This document shows, piece after piece, positions 46,893-58,829 of a DNA stretch of 64,000 bases. The translations under genes were made by a program, and so were the position numbers. This DNA comes from Sabethes cyaneus (taxonomy: Eukaryota > Arthropoda > Insecta > Diptera > Culicidae). Each line of letters opens with the position of its first letter. The first letter of the stretch is position 1. The stretch is taken from NCBI RefSeq assembly GCF_943734655.1, contig NC_071353.1, forward strand, positions 22,028,501 to 22,092,500, in the 5' to 3' direction. The notes beneath the pieces were generated by a model. It made no database searches. It saw only the letters and a list, made by a program, of their open reading frames with translations, and was not told the origin of the DNA.

Positions 46893-47469
46893 ATTTTCCT
46901 ACCTGAGGCTTACGATTCACGAGAAAAGAAAACAATTCTTAGAAATAACTTATTGTATAAATAAATAACTTCAAGCAAGTGATGCTTTGATTTATTTTCC
47001 TTTCAAGCGAAAGCCATCATTATGACCATTCCATAGGTTTCCATATTTTCGTCGTGAAACGAGAAGTTTGTGGTTCCGACTCACAACTGTGTTCTTCGCG
47101 ACAGCGTTAATTCTTTGAGTAAACCTCAATGATCATGTACATAAATAAGTACAGAAATGAGTTCAATATTTTATATTCAGATCTCAATAATCAACATTAA
47201 AGTTGGATCGTCAGGTATTCTCAATTAGCTTGGGATTTGTTCAGCAAATTCTTTTTACATTCCTGCCCCTCTTCCTCTCCTTGTCCAATATCATCATTTG
47301 CTAGTCTTCCTCCCGCATTCCTTCCCAAGTCTTAATCCAAGTTTCCTCTATTTCCTTTTTCCCCTCCCTCTCTTTCTAAACGGGTAGATGATGAAAAGGC
47401 GCTGGCGATTATGTTTTTGGCGAGGCACAAATCTAGAACGTGCCGCCTGAGCCCCCTTACTGATTCCTG
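46893..47469. other. Intron sequence without recognised content
   Basis: An A/T-rich trailer (AAATAAATAACTTC near 46960) follows the DUF4780 relic. Nothing else is supported. Confidence 0.5.
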
Positions 47470-47735
47470 ATAGCTGATACGGCAATGAGATAATAAGAAG
47501 ACGATGAACACGAAGAAGAGACAACAAGGTAGCGAAACGACAACTATAGGGTGTCGAAAAGAAGCTAAAACTGCGACGAAAAACATGACAAAAACGAAAA
47601 TGAAAGCGAAAAACACGAATAAAAGATGTCAGTGTCAAAAAGGCATCTCATCAAAAGAGACGAAAAAACGGTAAAACCGACGAAAAAACGACCAACAGGC
47701 GATGAAAATACGTTGAATTGATGACGAAAAGACGA
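47470..47735 (+). repeat. Degenerate GACGAAAA-type array
   Basis: It has the same word use as 44588-45012 (GACGATGAACACG, GCGACGAAAAACATGAC, GACGAAAAGACGACAG). A short continuation at 48178-48196 lies beyond the element at 47745-48170, suggesting the latter inserted into the array. Confidence 0.7.
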
Positions 47736-47744
47736 CAGAAGTTC

Positions 47745-48170
47745 AATAATACCTCGATATAAAGCAACCTCGATTCAAAGCAACTTCGATATAACGTAGC
47801 TCGATATAAGATAATTTTTACCTCGATTTAACTTTTTAAAACTTATAAACACATCTGTATTAACTTTCACTGTGGTGTGACCTTGCATTACTACTGTGAG
47901 AAAATTATTTCTAATTCTTAAATGTTACAATTTCGTTATTTAGATGTTCAAATTTCGATTAACAAAATTTTTACACATTCTTCGCTTCTTCGCATTTGTT
48001 AACGAAACGAAAGTACAAGACCAACCATCGTGAAAACTGAAAGTTAACGGTTTGAAAGGCTTCCCTTTCATTTGCAATTAATTTCGTTCGAATAGGAATA
48101 AATTTCGTTTTTGCTTCGATATAACGTAACTTTGATGTAACATAACGAAAATAAAAATAAAGTTGCTGCA
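47745..48170. mobile_element. MITE with CCTCGATATAA-type inverted ends (pogo/Tigger-like)
   Basis: The left side has repeated CCTCGATATAAAG, CTTCGATATAACG and GCTCGATATAAG; the right side has the same word and GTAACTTTGATGTAACATA. CCTCGATATAACG-like termini are typical of pogo/Tigger transposons, so the family is suggested but not proven. No transposase is present. Confidence 0.5.
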
Positions 48171-48209
48171 TAATAGAGAGATGACAAAAAGACGTCGCAT
48201 ACAAAGATT

Positions 48210-48490
48210 GTGGTTTTAAAGGAAACGAACGAAGCCGACAGTCTAGCTAGAGAAGGTTCTGCATCAAATTTTATTGGTCCGGAACCTTTTTGTGGAGTCC
48301 CGGAGTGTGCTCTAAAGACCGAAATAAGAACATGGGAAACGTCCATGGTAGAACCAAATTGGAACGCCACGGATACATCCAGACAGGCAAAAAGATTCAT
48401 AAGACCAAGTGCAGCAAAAGCCCGGATCTGATTAAATCTTAGTAAAAAAGACCTTCGGGTAATTTGGAACGCAGTTGTGATATGGCTCTA
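48210..48490 (+). pseudogene. RNase H fragment of a non-LTR retrotransposon
   Basis: The frame reads LKETNEADSLAREGSASNF, IGPEPFCGVPECALKTEI, then WETSMVEPNWNATDTSRQAK, and continues past a stop with LNLSKKDLRVIW. N-E-x-A-D plus LAREG is the end of an RNase H domain. The C.....K.E...W and LSKKDLR patterns follow it in R1/LOA/I-type elements. It lies between two GACGAAAA arrays, with no reverse transcriptase attached. Confidence 0.75.
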
Positions 48491-48840
48491 CAGGAAAGGA
48501 AAAAAAATAAGACCACGAATAGATGATAATAATCATATCGAAAAGACAACAATAAGATGACGAACAAACGGCGAATAGACGATGTAAACAAAGCATAGCA
48601 TAGCAAAGTTTCCCGTGCGGCGAAAAGATGATGAAAAAGTGATGACAAGTCGGTGAAACGACAATGAAAAAATTAAAAAAAGACTGCTAATATACGATGA
48701 AAGCCAAAAAAAGCGCCAGAAGAGTAACAAAAAACAATAAAAAATGATGAAAAGACTATGAAGTGATGCATAAAATGCGATGTAGAGACGGTTAAAAGAT
48801 AGTGAAACTGGGGAAAAAATAAAAAAAAACATAACAAAAA
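48490..48840 (+). repeat. Degenerate GACGAAAA-type array
   Basis: The words GATGATAATAATC, GACAACAATAAGATGACG, GGCGAAAAGATGATG and GACAATGAAAAA dominate. It ends at the foldback element at 48872. Confidence 0.75.
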
Positions 48841-48871
48841 ACCGTAGACTCTGTCGACTGCTAGTTTCGTA

Positions 48872-49096
48872 ATTTTTACCGTGCTTTTTTTGCCTTTTCA
48901 GTATTTTATGGAATTTTGAACTGGTTTTTTTCAATTCACTCCGACGTTTCGACTATTTATTTTAGTCTTTTTCAACTATTTAACTCTATCCTTGAAAAAG
49001 ACTAAAATAAATAGTCGAAACGTCGGAGTGAATTGAAAAAGCCAGTTCTAAATTCCGTAAAAGACTAAAAAGGCAAAAAAAAATCACGGTAAAAAT
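48872..49096. repeat. Foldback element 2 (about 103-bp arms, 17-bp loop)
   Basis: The arms 48872-48974 and 48992-49096 are near-perfect inverse complements. Both carry, on the element strand, TTGAAAAA-GACT-(9 nt)-AGTC-GAAACGTCGG (right arm 48992-49026). This is the same layout as foldback 1, with different stem letters. GACGAAAA-type arrays lie on both sides. Confidence 0.8.
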
Positions 49097-49440
49097 AGCA
49101 AAAAACGATTAAAAAGCGTCAAAAAGGGGACAAAACATAGAAAAAACGAACGAAAGACAGAAAAATGCAACATTTTTCTTGTCTTGATCGCAAACAAGAC
49201 GACGACAAAATGACAAATCAGTGAAGAAAAGACAACAAAAAAGATAGCAAAAAATACGACAAAAACGATAGTTGGGAAATCGACAAAATTTGTCAAACAT
49301 AGACGTCAAAAATGGACGAACACACTTTTGTCGATAATGAAAAGGCGTCAAAAATAATAATAAAATGATGAAAGGCAATGGAAGTACAACGAAAAGACAG
49401 TGTATAGATAGCAAAAAGATGGCATAAAGATGCCGAAAAT
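49097..49440 (+). repeat. Degenerate GACGAAAA-type array
   Basis: It continues the array beyond foldback 2: GCGTCAAAAAGGGGAC, GACGACGACAAAATGAC, GACAACAAAAAAGATAGC. The reverse-strand frames of 70-133 codons here are runs of hydrophobic residues produced by the T-rich complement, not genes. Confidence 0.75.
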
Positions 49441-50094
49441 ACAATGAATACCGTTCTGATTCAAACTTAGAACAGTCTCAAACTTCGAACACTTCAAAAT
49501 AAAATTCGCGTTATCATCGCTAATATGATTAAATATTACGCTTATTGTACACCGTCGTGTTCGTTAGAATGCCCTCTATCCCGTGAGGTATGACATTGTA
49601 CTGTAGGACTCCTTGTAAGGAATCAGCAGGCGCTGGAAAAGAGTGAGAACTCAGCTTTTACTTTAGTTTGCATAAAAACTACAATGTATGCAGCCCTAAG
49701 GGTTGTACGAAAGGGACTATATCAGATCATTAGATCAAAGACAAATGTGAACTGTATTTCTGGCATATGTATGTTTATAAAAATCTGTTAGTGCCATTGT
49801 TTAAGTGAATGTTTAAAAGAGAAGTGCGAAATATTCAGATTCAATTCTTCATTGAATTCAATGGTGGCTTTGAAACGTGGACGGGGGTTCATAAGCAACC
49901 ATTGAGACATAGAGATTTCTTTTCAAATCACTTGTGTCGATCATATAGGTTGAAGTAGTAATGAATGGTCGGCCCACAAATCATTGTATTAAATTTGATT
50001 ATGCGCAGGTTGACATGTTTCAATAATCTTGCTTTAACTCGTTCGCTGGCCTTTAAAAGGGTCATTGGTTACAAATAACATTAAAGCCAAAGCA
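49441..50094. other. Intron sequence without recognised content
   Basis: No repeat end, exon or motif was identified. Confidence 0.5.
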
Positions 50095-50470
50095 AACCCC
50101 CATATTGCAAATTTGGTTCCATTTGCTTGATTAGTTCGAGATTTATGAGGAAATTTGTATTTCATTTGTATGGGTGCCCCCCCTCTTGGAAGGGTAAGGG
50201 TACACCACAGAAAAAATTCTTACCTCCAAAAACCCCCACATGCCAAATTTAGTACCATTTGCTTGATTAATTTGCGATTTATGAGGAATTTTGTATATTA
50301 TTTGTATGGGAGCCCCTCCCCACCCCCTCTAGAGAGGGGATGGGTCTCAATTCACCATAGAAAAAATTCTGCTTTCTGAAACCCCCACATGCTAAATTTG
50401 GTTCCATTTGCTTCGTAAGTTTTGAGGATATTTGTGTTTAATTTGTATGGGAGCCCTCCATAATATTACT
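50095..50470 (-). mobile_element. Fragment of Helitron-like ~140-bp repeat array
   Basis: About three units of the family described at 25706-28321 are present (ATTTGGTTCCATTTGCTTG, GAGGAAATTTGTATTTCATT, AGAGAGGGGATGGGTCTC). The 5' and 3' ends of the element are absent. Confidence 0.75.
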
Positions 50471-50579
50471 CTCTTACCCCCTCCATAAAATTGCTGATCA
50501 TTTAATCTGTGCAACGACATATAATATGTCCAGTTTCGTTCAGTAGTTTAGTTGTTATTATCATTTTTACAAATTTTTA

Positions 50580-51065
50580 TTATTCGTTTTTACAAAGTGC
50601 TACCCAGTCCCAATATAGTAAACAAAGACGTAGTCCTACGTCAAAAAACAAAATACGTAAAACACGACTATAAAAAACAAAAGATGCCTAATCGTTCAAA
50701 ACACAACAAAAGTGCAAAACGAAGAGGAATAGATGACGAATATACGATTAAAAATGATAAAATGACGTCGAAAAGACATAAAAAAAGGAAACACAAGCCG
50801 CAAAACCGCAAAAACCGTCGTTTTTTCGTGAAAAACTGTTTCGAAAAAACAGTGAAATAGGCATCAGAAAAGGTGAACAGACGATGAAAGTGAGATAAAA
50901 AGTGGCAAAAAGACCACGAAAAGACGACTAAAATAGGACAACAATAGGATATCAAGACAAGACAAAACGACGGTGACGGTGAAAATACGTCGAATCGACT
51001 TCAATGAGATGGTAAAAAGTTGTCCAATAGACGACGAAACGACAGCATATAAAGCTTGCTTCAGA
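50580..51065 (+). repeat. Degenerate GACGAAAA-type array
   Basis: It begins near the 16-base palindrome GACGTAGTCCTACGTC (50627-50642). Later words include GACGTCGAAAAGAC, GATGAAAGTGAG, GACGACTAAAATAGG and GACGACGAAACGACAGC. Confidence 0.75.
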
Positions 51066-51181
51066 TAGTAATGGAACAAAAACAATTGCGTGTATTTCAG
51101 TTATTTATTATTGAATTCAAAATCTTTTCTTAAACAAATGTAGCATTTTCTTCATACTTTTAAGAAAGAATACGGATAGAA

Positions 51182-51665
51182 TTATTCGTCACAGTTTCGA
51201 AGCAATTCTCGAACTTTTCCTGTAATATGGCGCATTAGGCGGCGCACACTTTCTTCGTCCATCGTTATGGGCATCTTATTCCACCAGGTCTTCGTTTGAT
51301 TGATGTCTTTGACAACTTTTCCCTTTGCCATGGGTCTTCTCTTCATGATTGCCCAGTATTGCTCAATAGGGTGGAACTGGGGGCAATTGGGTGGGCTAAG
51401 CTCTTTCGGAACAAACTGGACCCCTTTCTCTGCATACCATTTTTGAACGACTTTGCGGTAATAACAGCTTGTCAAATCTGGCCAAAACATCACGGGATGG
51501 TGGTGGGATCGAATGAACCGCAAAATTCGTGTTTTGGAGACACTCCTTTTGGTATAGTTCCGACGTCATTGCACAGTGGTCCAGCAACGAAAACTAACTG
51601 GAAATTTACTCTTGCGGCTAAGCGATTCATAATAGCTCCTTTAATGTTCGGCAAATTTCTTCAAC
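51182..51665 (-). pseudogene. DD37E mariner transposase, C-terminal half
   Basis: The open part (51523-51182) encodes HHPVMFWPDLTSCYYRK, WYAEKGVQFVPKELSPP and NCPQFHPIEQYWAIMKRR. The Asp of WPDL and the Glu of HPIEQYW are separated by 37 residues, the DD37E spacing described for mosquito ITm elements (Tc1/mariner superfamily). Upstream, other frames give TMTSELYQKECLQ- and KKFAEH-like pieces, so several frameshifts are present. The N-terminal half lies at 53985-54420, separated by a palindromic insertion. The enzyme would cut and paste the element at TA sites; this copy is dead. Confidence 0.85.
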
Positions 51666-52059
51666 TCTAAAAGATAATGTGAAATCAACGGCTAAGTTCC
51701 AGTTTGGCTTGTAAACACATAACACATAATAACTTTTTGTAGAAAAGAGATAGAAGGATAATTTCTTCGACAAAGTTGTAACTAAAGATTATATAAGTTA
51801 CTTTGCCAAAGACATAGTAGGCGTATTTTTTATAGTTTCTATCTCACAGGGTGTTTTGTATGAAGACCTCTCAAAAACCACTTTTTCGCTAATTGCTTCA
51901 AATTTAATGGTTTCATTGCATTATTAATGTTTTACAAAGTTGTTTCTCTTATCAAAAGACCTATTTTTGTAGAATATTGTATGTTGAAAACTCATACGTA
52001 TAACGAGTTCTAACGTTTTTCCTGTCTAAAAAAATGAAATTTTCGACCGGACATTTGAC
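51666..52059. repeat. Unpaired left flank of the palindrome
   Basis: An A/T-rich segment with CTTCGACAAAGTTGTAAC and TTACAAAGTTGTTTCTC words like those of the palindrome arms and of 30424-30550. It has no inverse partner on the right. It also lies inside the split mariner. Confidence 0.5.
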
Positions 52060-53982
52060 AGTGGTTTAAAATGCGAAAAACGCGAACCTCAGCATTTTCA
52101 AAGAGAAAACGTGATAAAAAGCTACACTCTTATTAGCAAAGTTGTTGTATATCATTAAAGCCAACTTTTGACAGGAATAAATTTTTGATTAATCCACCCT
52201 AAAGGGAGATAAAAAAATTATTTTTTTAATTATTCGAAAAAACAAAATATGTTCTTCAGCAAACTTGTAGAAAATAAAATTTAGAGAAATTTTGTCGAAG
52301 ATACTTTGGCTCTATCTCTTTAAACAAACGGTCTGCAGTATGTTTTGTATAATCAGCACCTTAAAACTAAAAAAATACACTTTACTCGTTTTGATGATAT
52401 TTTGAAGGCCCACTATGTTCTAGAAAGTTGCTTATATTTTAAAAACACACCATTTTGCTGAAAGTGTCATAATAATATCTTGAAGTTTTATGCAGGTTTT
52501 ATGACTTTTTTGATGAAAAATAGTGCTTTTTCATACCACAATATCTCGAAAAGTGGTCAATAGTGGTAGAAAAGATGATAAACATATGAAAGGGTAACAT
52601 TTTGCCTACCACATCCTGGTAAATTCATTAGTATCCCTTAGTTTCTTCGGGGCAAAATCGTCTCTCGAAAATTGTCATTTTCAACATCTTATCGATATTT
52701 TTTATCATGGCATTGCAAGACTGCTCGATGTATTCACATACTATTTATGATAGCTCTTTTTTTAGTGAATTCTAGTGAGAGTAGATGAAAAAGAGAGCTA
52801 ACAACAGTTCTAGGTCTCTTTTTCATAATGAATATTCAAATATTTTGCAAAAACGTGTGCGCACAAGAGTGAATATGTAGCATATTTCTTTTTTTTTGCA
52901 CAGGAGCAATAAAATGGAAAATCTGCCGTTTTTATTGTTTGTTCGCGCCAGATCTTTTATACCTCTCCTTCTAGTATAACTCCAGTTTAATTATCTACTG
53001 TGAAATAAGAAAAGAGTTAGTAGCATTCCGGCATTTCTATGTTAATAATGTTCTATGTGTTATATGTACTGGAATAAAAACAAGACGTACTGTAAAAAAG
53101 TAAGCAAGCAAAACAGAAAAATGTCTATTTTACTGCTCCTGTGCAAGAAAGAGAAATATGCAACCAATTTGCTCTTGTGTGCACACACTTTTGTAATTTA
53201 TTTGAATATTCATAATGAAAAAGAGACCTAGAACTGTTGTTAGCTCTCTTTTCCATCTACTCTCACTAGAGTTCACTAAAAAAAGAGCTATCATAAATAG
53301 TATGTGAATACATCGAGCAGTCTTGCAATGCCATGATAAAAAATATCGATAAGATGTTGAAAATGACAATTTTCGAGAGACGATTTTGCCCCGAAGAAAC
53401 TAAGGGATACTAATGAATTTACCAGGATGTGGTAGGCAAAATGTTACCCTTTCATATGTTTATCATCTTTTCTACCACTATTGACCACTTTTCGAGATAT
53501 TGTGGTATGAAAAAGCACTATTTTTCATCAAAAAAGTCATAAAACCTGCATAAAACTTCAAGATATTATTATGACACTTTCAGCAAAATGGTGTGTTTTT
53601 AAAATATAAGCAACTTTCTAGAACATAGTGGGCCTTCAAAATATCATCAAAACGAGTAAAGTGTATTTTTTTAGTTTTAAGGTGCTGATAATATAAAACA
53701 TACTGCAGACCGTTTGTTTAAAGAGATAGAGCCAAAGTACCTTCGACAAAATTTCTCTAAATTTTATTTTCTACAAGTTTGCTAAAGGACATATTTTGTT
53801 TTTTCGAATAATTAAAAAAATAATTTTTTTATCTCCCTTTAGGGTGGATTAATCAAAAATTTATTCCTGTCAAAAGTTGGCTTTAATGATATACAACAAC
53901 TTTGCTAATAAGAGTGTAGCTTTTTATCACGTTTTCCCTTTGAAAATGCTGAGGTTCGCGTTTTTCGCATTTTAAACCACTA
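52060..53982. repeat. 1.9-kb palindrome (about 860-bp arms, ~206-bp spacer)
   Basis: The left arm 52060-52917 and right arm 53124-53982 are almost perfect inverse complements. The outer ends are AGTGGTTTAAAATGCG and CGCATTTTAAACCACT; the inner ends are CACAGGAGCAATAAAAT and ATTTTACTGCTCCTGTG. Mismatches and small indels are few near the middle and more frequent next to the spacer. No protein is coded. A transcript crossing it, such as CASK pre-mRNA, could form a very long double-stranded hairpin. It is inserted within the DD37E mariner. Confidence 0.85.
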
Positions 53983-53984
53983 TG

Positions 53985-54420
53985 CATTTGCCCGAAGTCA
54001 GCTTTGACACCAGTCGAACTTGGTTGGTACCTGGTCGTATAGCTTTCAAGCATGGATTTTAGCCACACTATTCTGTTTTATGGTTCGGTTTGGCTGTTTG
54101 CTAGCTCGATACGACTTGATTCCTTCCCGGAGTCGAATTTTCCTTACGGTACTGTGGGCAGCTCCGAATTTTCTGGCCAAATCCTCTTGATGGTCTTCAA
54201 AATCTTACCACGCAGCTTACGGTCGACAGTTCCACTCCGATGACTAGCTTGAGGCTTCCGAATCGTCGTCAATGTTTCCTTATACCGTTTGATAACGCGC
54301 CATACAGTTATTTCACCACGTCAGAGCAAGTTGTCAGGAGTACAAGAATCAAAGGGCTGTACCTTAACCGCGCATGATGGACGATCTCCCTGAGACACGA
54401 TTGATTATTTTGGGCCGATG
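53985..54420 (-). pseudogene. DD37E mariner transposase, N-terminal half
   Basis: Minus-strand pieces: EITVWRVIKRYKETLTTIRK (about 54315-54255), PQASHRSGTVDRKLRGKIL (helix-turn-helix region), FGAAHSTVRK-like scrambled bases, then WLKSMLESYTTRYQPSST and VKADFGQM (54060-53990). The last corresponds to the region of the first catalytic Asp (DDETYVK.DFGQM in relatives), where the acidic residues are lost. Together with 51182-51665 it makes one element split by 2.3 kb. Confidence 0.75.
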
Positions 54421-55009
54421 TTAGTTGTAGTCGGGCGCAGAACTCAATAGTGGTGGGGATACCCATAACTTGTCTGAGTATAATGGCGGAACACATAGAA
54501 ATATCGCAATTCACTTGGTGCAAACTCGAAATGGCGCTAAAAAAAATTTATGGTGCGGCGTGACGTACCAAGAAAAATTCATGTTGATATGGCTCAAATT
54601 TCACTGCAATAAGTAAAGAAATGAAAACGTGAACGAAAAGCAATCTACTGTACCGAAATCGATTGGACATTCTTGTCTTCAGTATTTCCTCATTTGAGAG
54701 GAGCCTGGGAAAAGCTAAACCAATCCGTAAAGAAGAATCTGACGAAACCGGGGTGAACTATTTCTAGACAATTTCAGCTGTTTAGCTAGCCTAGATGCAG
54801 ACCACAATGGATTTTCAAAATAACTGTGCACAATTTTTTCCCTTCTTTCGGCTTCCATGTTGTTTGTTTACAAAATACAGACGGAATGTCAAAAATACAT
54901 AGGTGAAGCTAACAAAGTTTCCGACACGTGGGCGCCAACAACTTCCAAATCCGGCCACCAAGAGCGCCACAATATGAGCAAAAGTTTGTTCCAATTCTAA
55001 ATGAAGCAA
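54421..55009. other. Probable 5' part of the mariner and unassigned intron
   Basis: A REIVHHARLRYSP-like frame around 54400 may belong to the transposase N-terminus. The terminal inverted repeats of the mariner could not be located by eye. Confidence 0.4.
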
Positions 55010-55385
55010 GTTTTAGTCGACAAAAAGACGATGAAAAGGCGGTGAAAAAACGACAGAAAAATGACTAATAAGTGATGAAAAGTAATCGGAAAGACGATGA
55101 TAAAAAGCCAAAGACCGCAAAAATACGATAAGAAGGCGCCTAAAACGGGACAAAGAATGCCAAAAATGACAATAAAATACGACGAAAAGACTAAATAAAT
55201 GCAGAAATGGTGTTGAAGAAATAATGAAAAGTGGGTCAAACAGCGACAAGAGATGCCAAACACGTTGATTTCAGATAATCGCCACCACCTCAATGTTGTG
55301 ACCAAAAACGACTACAAATGTTGATAGAAAAATGGCTATGATTCGCTAAAAGGAGACAAAAGGACAATGTAAAAACGCCTATTTA
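55010..55385 (+). repeat. Degenerate GACGAAAA-type array
   Basis: GTCGACAAAAAGACGATG, GGCGGTGAAAAAACGAC, GACGATGATAAAAAGCC and similar words. It lies just beyond the mariner remains. Confidence 0.75.
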
Positions 55386-58110
55386 TCGGGTATGTGAAAC
55401 AGTAATGAATCCTTTCCCTACTATGGAACCTCACACACACAATTCAAGCAATTATCTCACAACTAACTTGATTAAGTATTGCTTCCGTAATGAACTATAA
55501 GCTATGATTTATTAAACGAAATATCTTAAAAAAAGTTTTTCATGTGAGCTGATTCTTTTTATTCTTTTTTGTCCGACCAAAACATAACGTGCTTTCTATC
55601 TAACCTGACAAACCAAACCACTAGTGGAGAAAAGGACAATTTTTGGTGATTAAATTCCAATTTCCATCGAGTATCGAATCTTTTTACCGGAGCAAATGGA
55701 GGTTAGCACATAGTCCGCAGAAACTCCCACCTGTCGTCTGGTGTTCACAGGTCGAAAAATCACCAACCGAAAAGGAAATGTGCTTTCTTGACTTGGCACT
55801 GCCACTCACACGTTGGTCGTCCTCTCCGTCTTTTCTTAGTCGTCTTTCTGTCCTCGAACGGCATAATTTTCATCCTGCTCTTCGAGGTTAGGGTCAAACG
55901 TTACGAGCGGCATGCTCGAGCACGGGTGAACTGGAATGCAGCAAAGGTGCCAAAGGTGAAAGCTATTACCGAGTTTCTTCAGAGAAAACTTTCTTTCCTA
56001 AAGGATTACCCGAAACGGAACACGTTCACTTCTGGCCGGATCCGGACGAAAACCGGATCGGCTTTAATGGTCGACTTACCGTTTGTTGTACAGTAAGTGA
56101 GCGGCAAATGGAATGCTGCAATGTATGTGGCACGTGACGGTCCGGGATTCCCCTTCTCAGAACAAGAGGGACAGGTTTATTGCCCTACAGATGATGCAGA
56201 CGATGTATAGTAGATGAGTTGCCGAAAAATTGGGATAAATTGAAGTTGGGTAATTAGAACACCCCATTGTTGTGGTAAGCTCGTGTGCTGGCACTGTTTG
56301 ATGTGACTGAAATAATGGTACGGTCTCCTAATTTCTGAACAGGTGTTGAATGTAACGTGATGAAATGATAGATGATATTTTTAACATTTCACATTTGAAC
56401 GTAGGCTTTGAATTAACACGCTCAAGTGGGCCGAAACTGTTCCTGCTGCTGTTTGAACCAAAATTTTATACATATTTTCTTAGGCTCAACGAAACTAACG
56501 AAAAGATTAACATGATAAGATTGTAATTGAATTAATTCCAGAAGTTGTCAGTATTGCCTTTGGACCAAGCACACTTTTCAACTTCGGTCGACTGCTCTTG
56601 CAAAGGGATCGTCATTTTGATGTTGAATGAAACGATAAAACTGGGAATGCTTTTCAACAACCACCCCTCATTGTTGTCTGAAGCTACCGTTCCGCTGTTG
56701 CCCATTCCAATAAAACCAAAAGATGACAAATTTACTCAATGTAAAGTTTTCCTGTTGACCCTCACCCTGTCGTGCCGACCACAGGTACCTTCTCTTCGGT
56801 TGTGCTTGGAAACTTTAGAAGGACTACGCTAGCAAAATGGATGATTTCAGCATTAGCACCATCATCTGGTAAATATTTGCTCCGACAATAGGAACCGGAA
56901 CGAAACTGTGGCTCTTGAATGGGCTTAACAACTGACTTGTTTCCTATGATCGTTGTCCGGTTTGTCGTGTTTTCGATATTTGAACATGTTTCCATTACCT
57001 CTTGGAATAACACTGTTTTAATTTTCCTGATTATCATCATTAAGCTAGTACATTATCCTTTTGACTGTAGTTTACAGACATGTAAGTTTCAAAGTTCAGA
57101 ATTGAATTTTAGAATCGAAAAGATTTCCGAAAATCGATTTTTTCCAAAGAAAACAAACCGTAAGTGTTTTTAACTGGCTTTCAAATATTCAATACCACCG
57201 GAACGGTCTGGTTCGAAACCATTCTTGCGTTCTTGTTTTCCACCAGCAGATCTAAATCCAAGCTTAGCATGGAAATGTATCGTCGAGTGCAACTTTTTCC
57301 GATATAAACCGTCTCTGCTTTCTAGGTTTTTGTTTTGCATTCGCTATTACTTTCTTCAGAATCGAAATGCAAATGTTGGGGTGGTTGGAAGGACAAATTG
57401 TTCCACTGTTGTCCGGAAGCAATGCAATTGTGGGTGGTGCGATGCTGGTTGCCAATCCCAAACCCCTGGGAGCAGAGTCGGTCAAGTTTATACGTTGTTG
57501 GTTGAACGGAAAATACGACAATCAGCACTCAGACTTGGTTTCCTGGGAAATTTATATCCACCCTAGGCTAACTCCCGTTGTGTTCAGTTCCGCAACCGAA
57601 CAGTCAACCGCGAACGAGTTTCCTAATTTGGTGGAACGATATCGATTGTGATGCAGTGGCATTTCCTTTTACCACAGTCAAACCCGCCGCTATTGAGCCA
57701 TTAAACTGGTTCCGACGCGACACGGGACGGCGGTGAAGAAGTTTTCAGAAGTAACTGACGATGGAATAAACCGGATATCTGAACCGTGTCGTTCCGTACT
57801 TCCGCGCCCGGTTTTCAGGGGTAACGCTTATCGAGCGTGCAATGCGATTGCATGGGCTAAGACAACTGTATGTGTGCTTCACAGTGCTGTGCCTCGAGCA
57901 ACTAGCAGCAGTTTTTGCGGTGAAGTTTATGTCGGCGGCAATATGCCACCGAAGGAGCTGCCGTTTTGTTGAAAACAGAATTTGACAGTCCAAAGACTTT
58001 TAATCGCCCGATGCCGATTGGATGAGCTTGGTTCGAGTGAACTGGAATGTAATAAAATTGATAAAAAGTTTCAAGAACAATTATGTTTATGTTTTTACGA
58101 GTTTACCGGT
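55386..58110. other. 2.7 kb without a supported gene
   Basis: Frames of 80-113 codons occur on both strands (55788-56096, 57225-57566, 57367-57651) but overlap each other and contain no motif I can name. No exon of CASK was found, in particular none encoding the conserved PHYMAPE block. Confidence 0.5.
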
Positions 58111-58350
58111 ATTGTACAAAGTCGTGAGGCTATAAACTTTTATAATTAAACTCGACGGAACGCAGAAGAACCGGGACACGCGCTTTGTCCTAAGTGAGTA
58201 CCTTGTTCCAAGCAGCTGTAAAAAACTTGATTGCGTGCAGTCGATGACGTCTTTTACGTCGTTCCCCGGGGCAGTCATGTTGGTCCGCTGATATTTCTCA
58301 TTTACTTAAACGAGATTTCTAGTTCTAGGCTTTTTCTTGCTGACCATTTC
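58111..58350 (+). pseudogene. Reverse-transcriptase fragment (copy 1)
   Basis: The + strand reads VVPRGSHVGPLIFLIYLNE (about 58262-58318), the degraded GVPQGSHLGPLLF block preceding the catalytic YADD in Jockey/CR1-type elements. Upstream sequence is related to 58830 onward. Only this small piece survives. Confidence 0.6.
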
Positions 58351-58829
58351 TACCCTACCTTACCGATCAGATCAAGGTCGGCGTGTCCTCTGTTGTACTG
58401 AGAAATTATCGGCACTCTACTCGGTTGTACGCCTTGTTGTTTCGTCTCGGGCGGCCCGTTATCGAGGACCCTTTTCTCTGAGCTGTCAACCGGCATTCTT
58501 GTGACGTTCCTACTTTACCACAGTCAGCCGGTTTTCACGGTGTGTACGATACATCGTACGTGTTCCTAGCAACTGGTGTAGTTCGCGGTTCGTCCGTCTT
58601 GCCCATGTTTCGTTTCGTTTATCTACATTCCATCGTATATGATGCTCAAAATCCTTCATTCACATTCATTCACATTAAAGTCACGTTGATCCATCGCGAA
58701 CATGGCCCATATCTTGTGACCATAGAGGGTTACTGGTTGGTGGTTGGTAATTTCCGAACATGGCTTTATCAAAAAACGCTCTTCAACCACAAATTCAATG
58801 GCATTCGTTAACTCGCCGATCAGCTGTAT

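Noticed and set aside
48439..49444. Reverse-strand frames of 69-133 codons with hydrophobic runs
   Set aside because: These are complement shadows of the GACGAAAA arrays.
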